Shown: piece after piece, positions 53,201 to 62,200 of the stretch
Layout of the letters: every line of letters begins with the position of its first letter
Position numbering within the stretch: the first letter of the stretch is position 1
DNA from: Ochotona curzoniae
Taxonomy: Eukaryota > Chordata > Mammalia > Lagomorpha > Ochotonidae
Direction: 5' to 3'
Length of the DNA stretch: 64,000 nucleotides
Assembly: GCF_017591425.1 (NCBI RefSeq)
Contig: NW_024466409.1
Location: 868,001-932,000, forward strand
Program-made: the position numbers and the translations under genes
Notes under the pieces: model-generated
Databases searched by the model: none
What the model saw: the letters and a program-made list of their open reading frames with translations, nothing else
What the model was told of the DNA's origin: nothing

Positions 53201-56200
53201 TTTTCTCCATGGATTTGCCTTTTCTGTCTGCTTCATATAACATTTCATATCATAAAACATGTAACCCTTTGTGTCTGGTTTCTTTAACAAAGTGCTTCCA
53301 TACTGTAATATGAATCATTTCTTCATTTACACATTCTTGTAACTGCAGCTTTGTTAAGGCAATCTGTATTTTAATTCGTTTTCAATTCTTTAACAATTCT
53401 TTTGAAGAAAATTAACCTCATCTATAGGTAATACAGGCATTTCTAGGTCTATTATAAAGCAACAGGGCATGAATTCAAACTAATATAGAACTACTTTGCT
53501 GACTAGCTTGATATAGGATATGAAAAGAGGAGTAAGAACACTGCAGCAATTTTAGCTGCAACAACTAAGGATCAATTTAAACACAATATTTTTATAATTG
53601 CCTTTTCACACAAAGCCCTGCAGACTTTCACTCGTTTGTTTTTTGCAATAAGCAAAGAGAGATCAGATTTTACATTTCTAGGCAGTACATGACAGATCAT
53701 CAGAATTAGGATTAATAAACTCATCCCTCCTACTGAAGTCAGCTGCCAATATTGTTCTTACTAGAGCTATGAAATGTACATATAGCAATGTAAATATGAC
53801 TTTAAATAGTAACAATAAAGAAAATACCTGTGCAACCATCATTCAGGATAAGAAAATGATTGCCCATAACAAAAGTTTAAAGGAAATTACTTCTTTTTAA
53901 GAACAGCCAATTTGGGACTGGAGCAGTAACGTAGTAGTGAAAGTCCTTGCTTTGCATTCACCAGTTGTGATATAGGCGCCAGTTCTGTCCTGGTTGCATC
54001 ACTTCTCTTCCAGGTCCCTGCTTGTGGCCTGGGAAAGCAGTAGAGGATGGCCCAAAGTCTTGAGACCCTGCATCCATGTGGGGGACCCAGAAGCCTGGCT
54101 CCTGGCTTCAGACTGGCTCAGCTCCAGCCACTGTGGCTACGTGGGGAGTGAACCAGTTGATGGAAGATCTTTCCCTCTGTCTTTCCTTCTCTCTGTAAAT
54201 TTGACTTTCCAATAAAAATAAATCTTTTTTTAATAATGAAATAAGTCTTTAATAGAGCTCTATTTAAAAAAGCCAATCTTTTGCTTTACTTTAAGCATAC
54301 TACCTTTTGAATGAGTTCTTAAACATGTTTAATTTTGTCTGTTTTTGAAATTCATACAGAGAATATGAAACTACATATTCTGTAAATACTTGTGTTTTTG
54401 TTCAGCAGTGTTGTAAAATTCCTTTTTATTTTGGCTGGGGCAACACTGGAATCCCACATGGGCACTAGTTATACTCCCAGCAGTTTACTTCCAATTCAGC
54501 TCTGTTTACGGCTTGGGAAAGCAATGGACCATAGCCCAAGTCCCTGAACCCCCGCACTCATGTGGGAGACCTGGAAGAAGCTCCTGGCTCCCAGCTTTGG
54601 ATCAGCTCAGCTCTGGCTATTGCGGCTATTTGGGGAGCAAACCAGCCGCTGGAAGACCTTCTCTCTTGGTAAAAATCTGCCTTCTAAATAAAAATAAACC
54701 TTTAAAAAGATTCACCTTTATCAAAGGAATTAAGTCAAGTATAGTTCAAAGACTTCATGAAAACTGTGTAGCAAGGATTTGCCCTCTCCTTGTGCAGTAA
54801 GATAATTAGAATTAATAATGACCCTAAGCTGATACTTGTAAAGCTCACCCTCTCCCAGGATGTATTCCTCCAATGGCATCAACTAAGAAGCCTCCACTTG
54901 TCTCCTCAACCCAGTGCTGCTTAGAAGCTGGCTGTTCTTCAGAGGCTTTCTGTGAAACGTCTCAGCATTTTTATAACATAGGAATTCAGCTTATCTGCTG
55001 AGGGTCAGGAAGGCGAGACTTAGAGGATCAACTCAGCTCTGCGTGGTTTCCTTTCTTCCTCAAATCTTGGATCCTAAAGTCCAGGATTAATAAACAGAAC
55101 AGCAAGTTTGGTCCTTTCAGCCCTGAGAGTTAGCTAGAGACTCCAGAGTTTCTCTGCTTCCAAGCTAGGGCACTCTGCCCAGATTCTTAGCCTCTCGTCT
55201 ACAGGAATCAGTAAATATTCCTATGAGAAAAGTTACTGGCAGGATGTTGACTCTTCGCAGCTCTGTTCTCTATACATAAGCTGGCCTTTCAAGTCTTAAC
55301 AGCCTCAGCAACTTCCCAAAGCCTTCCAAATACAAACCTTTACTATTTTGTCTGGCTTCCTTTGTTGTTTTTTGATGTGGACATTGGTCTGCCACAATAA
55401 TAGCATAGGAGACAGAACAGAAGTTCCCTACTATTATTCTTAGAAAGAACACTTTGAAAAAAAAAAGAAAGAAAGAAAGAAAGAAAAAGAACACTTTGGG
55501 TAAGGAGATCTGAGTTCCACCAATATCAAGTTTTTAAAAATGCACTTTCCACTATGTGAATCCTATTTATTTTTAAAGTTTTAACTCAAGCAAATAAAAT
55601 AGTGCAGCCCTCACGCAGTAGCCTAGCGGCTAAAATTCTTGCCTTGCACGCACCGGGATCCCATATGGGTGCCGGTTCGAATCCTGGTAGCCCTGCTTCC
55701 CATTCAGTTCCCTGCTTGTGGCCTGGGAAAGCAGTTGAGGACGGCCCAAAGCCTTGGGACCCTGCACCCATGTGGGAGACTTGGAGGAGGCTCCTGACTC
55801 CTGGCTTTGGTTTGGCGCAGCTGTTGCCAATTCAGATGATTCACTGGGGAGTGAATCATCAGACAGAAGATCTTCCTCTCTGTATATCTGACTTTCCAAT
55901 AAAAACAATTTTTTTTAAAGTGCATATTTATTTTGTAAGCTGCAAAGTACTTTTACAAATAGTTTTTTCTAACAACCCTCAATTTAGTATTAAGTGCATT
56001 TATCTATCCTGCTTGAAATCTTCCATATGAGTAAACAAAAAGCTAATGCCAGTAAGCAAAACATATAAAATACAGTGAATTCAAAGGACACAAGTTATAC
56101 TTACATGTTTCCATTCATGAAGATAAGGAAGATATATCTTCCCATTTGCATCAACATGCTTTCCTGTTTTAATAGTCATTGAACTAGTAGGTTTAACAAA

Positions 56201-59200
56201 ACAGATAGGAGGATTATACGGGTATGTGTCCAGCAGCCACAGGCATATTGGAATATTATATGTATTACCTGAGAGAGAAAGAGAAACTTCAGTTGTATTA
56301 TTTTTTTATTATTTTCAATTTTAGTTTCATAGGTGAGGAAGAGAACTATAAACAATTGAAAATCCACAACACACATTGTGCTTGAAGCTCTGTTTCATAC
56401 CAGTTTTTAAATTTTCAGTTTGCAAAATACATAAACAGAATGAAAGAGCTAACTGATCACTACCCTCCCAGCGTCTATCTGCTGTTGTAAAATCTGTTCA
56501 CAAATTGTTTACGCTATTTGAAAAGCAGGAAGAGTGAGCGAGTGAGCATGCCAGACACCCATCTGTCATCTGCTGCTTCATTCTCCAGGGACCTCCAATA
56601 GCCACGGGCAGGCCGGGTTTAAGCCAAGAACCCAAACCCCACTGTGTTTCCCACCCGGGCATCAGAACCCAAGTACTCAGACATTGTCTGCTGCCTCCCA
56701 GAATGTGTGTTACCAGGAAGCTGATCCGGAAGTGGAACAGTTTGGACTTCACCTAGGCATTCTTATAAGAGATAGCAGCATATAGACCACTGTGCCATGA
56801 TCCTAACCTATAAGTTATCTTCTGACTCAATACATCCTTGAAAACAGTCAAGGATGGCCCAAAACCTTGGGACCCTGCACCCGTGTGGGAGACCCAGAAG
56901 AAGGTCCTGGTTCCTAGCTTCAGATTGGCTCAGCTCCAGCTGTTGTAGCTGCTTGGGGAGTGAACCATTGGACAGAAGCTCTTCCTCTTTTTCTCTCCTT
57001 CTCCGCATATATATGTATCTGATGATCCAATAAAAACAAACAAACAAACAATAAAAGCGGGCCTGGTGTGACAGCATAGTGGTTAAAGTCCTCGCCTTGA
57101 TGCGCCGGGATCCATATGGGCACCGGTTCTAATCCTGGCGGCCCTGCTTCCCATCCAGTTCCCTGCTTGTGGCCTGGGAAAGCAGTCAAGGACGATCCAA
57201 AGCCTTGGGATCCTACACCTGCATGGGAGATCTGGAAGAGGCTCCTGGCTCAGGTTTGGCTCAACTCCAGCCTTTGCGGCCGCTTGGGGAATAAACCATC
57301 GGATGGAAGATCTTCCTCTCTGTCTCTCCTCCTCTCTATCTGCCTTTCCAATAAAAATAAATAAATATATATTTTTTAAGTGATAGAACAATATAGACTT
57401 GCTTGCCAAAAGCCAGATTATAAAACCTGATTCTTGGGGTTGGCACTATGGTGCACTGGGGTAAGCAATTTTTTGGGATGTCTGCATCTAATGTTGGAGT
57501 GTCTATTTTGTGGCTTCTGAATCAGCTTCCTGTTAACGCAATGTCTGGGAGGAAGCAAATGATGGCTCAAGAACTTAGGCCCTTGCTACCCACATCGGAA
57601 ACCAGTTGGGATTCCTGGCGTTAGCCTGGCCTAATGCTGGTTGTTGCAGACATTTGGGGTGTGAATCAGTAGATAAAAAATCTGTCTCTCCTTCCCTGTC
57701 ACTCTGTTTTTTATATAATTAAATAAACAGGGCCTGGCCAATGGCTCAACTGGCTAAACCCTCTTATTTGCAAATGCTGGGATCCCACATGGACACTAGA
57801 CCATGTCTGGCTGCTCTACTTCCCATCCAGTTCCCTCCCTGTGGCTGGGAAAGCAGTTAAGGACAGCCCAAAGCCTTGGTACCCCACACCTATGTGGGAG
57901 ACCTGGAAGAAACTCCTGGCTCCTGGTTTTGGATCAGCTCAGCTCCAGCCACTGTGTCCATCTGGGGAGTGAAATAGTGTATGGTTCTTTTGTCTGTCCT
58001 TCTCTTTAAAACTACCTTTCCAATGAAAATAAATGTTTTAAATAAATACACAAAACATGAAAAACAGAAAGACCAACTAAACAGATGCTGATATCCAGTA
58101 ATTAACCAAAGCATGTTCTATATTCATGGAAGTTATTCAGAAGCACTAATGTTGGTTTTTGTAGTATAATCTGTCTCCATTGTGAAATTTATTTATTTTT
58201 ATTGGAAAAGCAGATTTACAGAGACCAGGGGAGACAGATAAGCATCTTCCATCCTCTGGTTCCCTCTCCAAATGGCCATAATGGCTGAGCTGAACCCATC
58301 CCAAGCCATGAAACAGGAGCTTCTTCCATTTCTCTCACTTGGGTGCAGGGTCCCAAGACTTTTGGTCATTCCCTACTGTTTTTCAGTCCAGAAGCAGTGA
58401 GATGGATAGAGTGTGCAGCCGCTGGGACATTATCTGGCTAATACCCATATGGGACCCCGGTACTTGCAAGATAAGAATTTAGTTATTGAATCATCGCAGC
58501 AGGCCCTCAATTGAGAAATTTAACTATATACTACCAAAAAGTGTTTCAAATGATCCAACAGAGCAAATTCATTCAGCATAAATCAGTCTTTTCTTATGAT
58601 GTTCAAAGCCCAGATCATTTGAACCACCTAATATAATTTATATACCTCCTTTCCCCTTCGATTCAGTTTTACCACATGTAAATACATATACAGATATTTC
58701 ACCTCAGACATATTTAATTGTTATCCCAATTATTTTCATTTGTTTTATGAAAATGAAGAATTCTCCAGAATAACTAAGACTTGTGAACTAAGCCATATGA
58801 GAGCAGCTGATGGAACTGAAAATGTTTAGCTAAAACTTATACATAAGCAAACACTCAAAATCACAATATCCACCTCCCTGGCTGGATCCATTTCCTGAGG
58901 GTGATGACAAAGGCAAAGTCACTTAGCTTAGGTTTTACTTCCTAAACTTATCCTACCTGCTTTACAGAGTGCTGATGCTCAATTATTTTGAACTCCGTCT
59001 GGAATGTATGCCTGGTAACGAATAGCTGACTCATCTTTGAATAGCAAGCTCAGTCTCATTTTCTCAGTGATCCTCCCATGTGGCCTGGTGCACCTGTGTA
59101 ACCTCTCAGCACCCTTGACATTATTCTACGGCTGTTAGAGAGCAGTACAAACATCTATCTGCAATTTCCTGTTTCTCCAATAGAGCTCTTGCCAGAGAAG

Positions 59201-62200
59201 GTACATCTTTATTCCCTTTTGTATCTCCACAGCTCCTCTCCCTATTGGCTCATGTAGACGAGGTACTATATGGAATAAAAGGGCAAGTTATAGGGACATA
59301 GGGCACATTAGTCACCAGCAATAATTAACAAACAGAACTATCTAAAAACAGAACAGTCTTATGAAGCTGAATGCTTATCAATGTCAATTAAGTATTCCAG
59401 CAGGAGATAACTGACTGGCTAAGAGAAACGAACTATGCAACAACACATGTACACATGGCTACCAGCTGCTGGTTCACGTCCCAAATGCTGGAAAGGTTAA
59501 GGCTGTTGTTGGGTGCTGGGGTTCGTGCACTGGGTGTGGATGGCACGAAGGTGTGAAGAGAACAGCTACCTTGTGTGGAAAGGCCCGGGGGAGTTTCCAG
59601 CTGTTAGGCAAGGCTCAGCGGATTTCTCTCTGACCACCTTGACACAGTTTCACCACCTTTTTGCATGGACACTCAAGCACCCCACTAAGAATTCTGCAAT
59701 CTATTGAGGCATTGTTTGCCCCTGTTGGATGGCTTTTACCACCAAGGTGAGGTTGAGAGTTAATATTATTGATTATGTCTTGGTGAGGGCCTTTAACTGC
59801 GCACAGGAGTACAATTAAACCCATGCCATTTCTGGACATCTTATTCTGTACCTACCCATTGCCCTGAAATCGGGCACAGACATATAGCATGCCTTCTGGG
59901 AAATGGCTTAATAAGAATTTTATAAAGTAATGGAAGTGAGGGGAGTGACAGCTGAAATTGCTATGGCAATAAATATAGTTATTGTTATCTCAAAGGCTAG
60001 CTTGTCTTTGCAATTTTTAGGAGTGTAGAAAATGTAATTGTTTTAGCTGCTTTTATAATTTTTAGCTAGAGTAATTAAGGATGCTTTTATTAAAGAAAAA
60101 TGCTTTTGATTATTGTCTTATTGTTTATGGGGTTGTAGAAGTCCATAGTTGTAGGGGGATTTAACATTTGAAGTTTTTGCTTTAGATTTTAGGTTTTTCC
60201 CTTAAATAATGGGTAAATTGTAGAAATAGAAATGTGGTAGGAATGTACTACTGACTAGCAGTAATCACATGTGCCTTGGCCTTAGAGTCCTGGCTGTTGC
60301 TCCAAGGCTACTGTTGAAGAATAAATAATAGCTTGCTTTGAAGAATATGAATACAGTATTTTGCAGAATTATCTTTAGGGGCACCTGCCTAGCCTTGAAG
60401 TGCAGATGGAGTGACCAAATGTCTGTACATGCCCCCTTAGTCTTGAAGTAAAAATAGAATAATTAGTTGCTTGTGCAGAAGCTTGTGAGGTGTCTCAGTA
60501 AATAAAAAGGACAGCTTTTTCTTGAGCTGGTGTGAGAATGCACCAAGTGTCTGTGTCTTTCTTTATCACCAACTCCACGCACCCTTCCCGAGCTCTGAAC
60601 TCGGCTGGAGCTGGACTCCGGCAGTTGGGTCAAAGCTAGGATCCAGGAAGGCTATGCAGCTCTCCTGCATGGGTGGTAGGACCTCAACTATTTGAGCTAT
60701 CCCAGGGTCTGCATTTGCAGAAAGGTGAAGGCAGAAGGTGGTGCCTGAAATGAACCGAGGATCTCAGACATGGGACATGGGCATCTTAGCCATCAGGATA
60801 AATGCATACCCCCAAATCACAGTTACTTTAAAGGAAAAAAAATGTATTTATTTGAGAGAAACAGAATGAGCGCTCCCACCCACTGGTTCACTCTGTAAAT
60901 GGCTATAACAGCCTTACTTGACTAAAGTTGGGAGCCAGGAACTCAACCACATCTCCCACGTGAGAGGCAGGAACCCAATTATTTGAGCCATCACTGATGG
61001 CTTCCATGGCATTCAGTAGCAATAAGCTGCAATAAGGAGCCAGAACTGGGAGTCAAATCCAGGAATCCCAATGTGGGCTAAAAGTCTCCTAACTGGCGTC
61101 TGCACCACCAGGCCACACATCTGCTCCACTAACTACTTTTAACAGCCCATTTATTATATACTAGGCTTCTGTGCCAAGTTCTTTATAAACATTAAAATAA
61201 TAGTTTAATTGCTCCTGATGCGGGCACCATTATTCAAATGTTATAGATGTTCATTGAACACAGAGAACTCATTACTAAGTGTTCTGACATAAAAGTCTCT
61301 TAATTGCTGTATTATATAGCTTCCTGTTAAGAAGTCTGAATGATACAGGAAGTTGACTAGAAGGCATCTAAGACCCTTTTTTAGTTCTAAGATTCTTTGA
61401 GTCTATGAAATATTAAATTTACCCAGTGCATGTGGGCTTTTGCTTGTTGATGTATCTTGAGTAAACAAGTTTTAAGACAGGAAAGAGTATCTGGCGCACT
61501 GATTCAGATACCACTTGAGACATCTGGAAACTATGCTCGAGTCCTGGGTTAGAGTCCCAGCTCTGTTTCTTTCTTTCTTTTTTTTTTTTTTTAATTTTTA
61601 ATGTTTGAATTATGTGGTATAATTTGTATAGCTTGGGATTCCCCCCCAAACTCCCACCCCTGACAGATTTTCCCCATTTTACTACAATGGTATAGTCCTT
61701 CATAAGGAATCACCAGCTTCATTCCTGATTCCAGCTTCCTGCTAATGTATACCCTGGGAGGCAGAAGATAATGGCTGAAGATCTGGGGTCTTTGCCATTC
61801 AAAAAGGACACACAGACTGACTTCTTGGGCTCTGGTTTGGGCTTGGACAAGTCAGGAGGTTGTGGGTAAACAGGGAATAAACAAGCAGATAGAAGATCTC
61901 TGCTTGTGTGCTCTGCATTGACATAGTGAATTGCTGCTACCATATGACTATCAATGACAAGTTAGTATTTGGGGTATGCATTGTGATACAGTGGATTAAG
62001 CTGCTGCTAGGGAATGCCTGCAGCCTCTATTAAGCCAGTCTGAGTTCCAGCTACTGTACTTCTGATACAGCTTCTCACTAACGTGTCTGGGGAGGCAGCA
62101 GAAGGCGGGTGAAGTACATGGGCACCTGACGCCTACATGAGAAACCTAGACAGAGTCCAGGTTCCTGGCTTTGATCCAGTCTACCCTTGGCTGTTGCAGT

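Noticed and set aside
57000..58050. SINE cluster as a tandem array
   Set aside because: Four plus-strand SINEs follow each other, but they are different subfamilies and truncations. Serial insertion explains this better than tandem duplication.
59513..59839. Short ORFs on both strands of the solo LTR as an LTR-encoded protein
   Set aside because: They are 64 and 74 codons with no recognisable family, within chance length.
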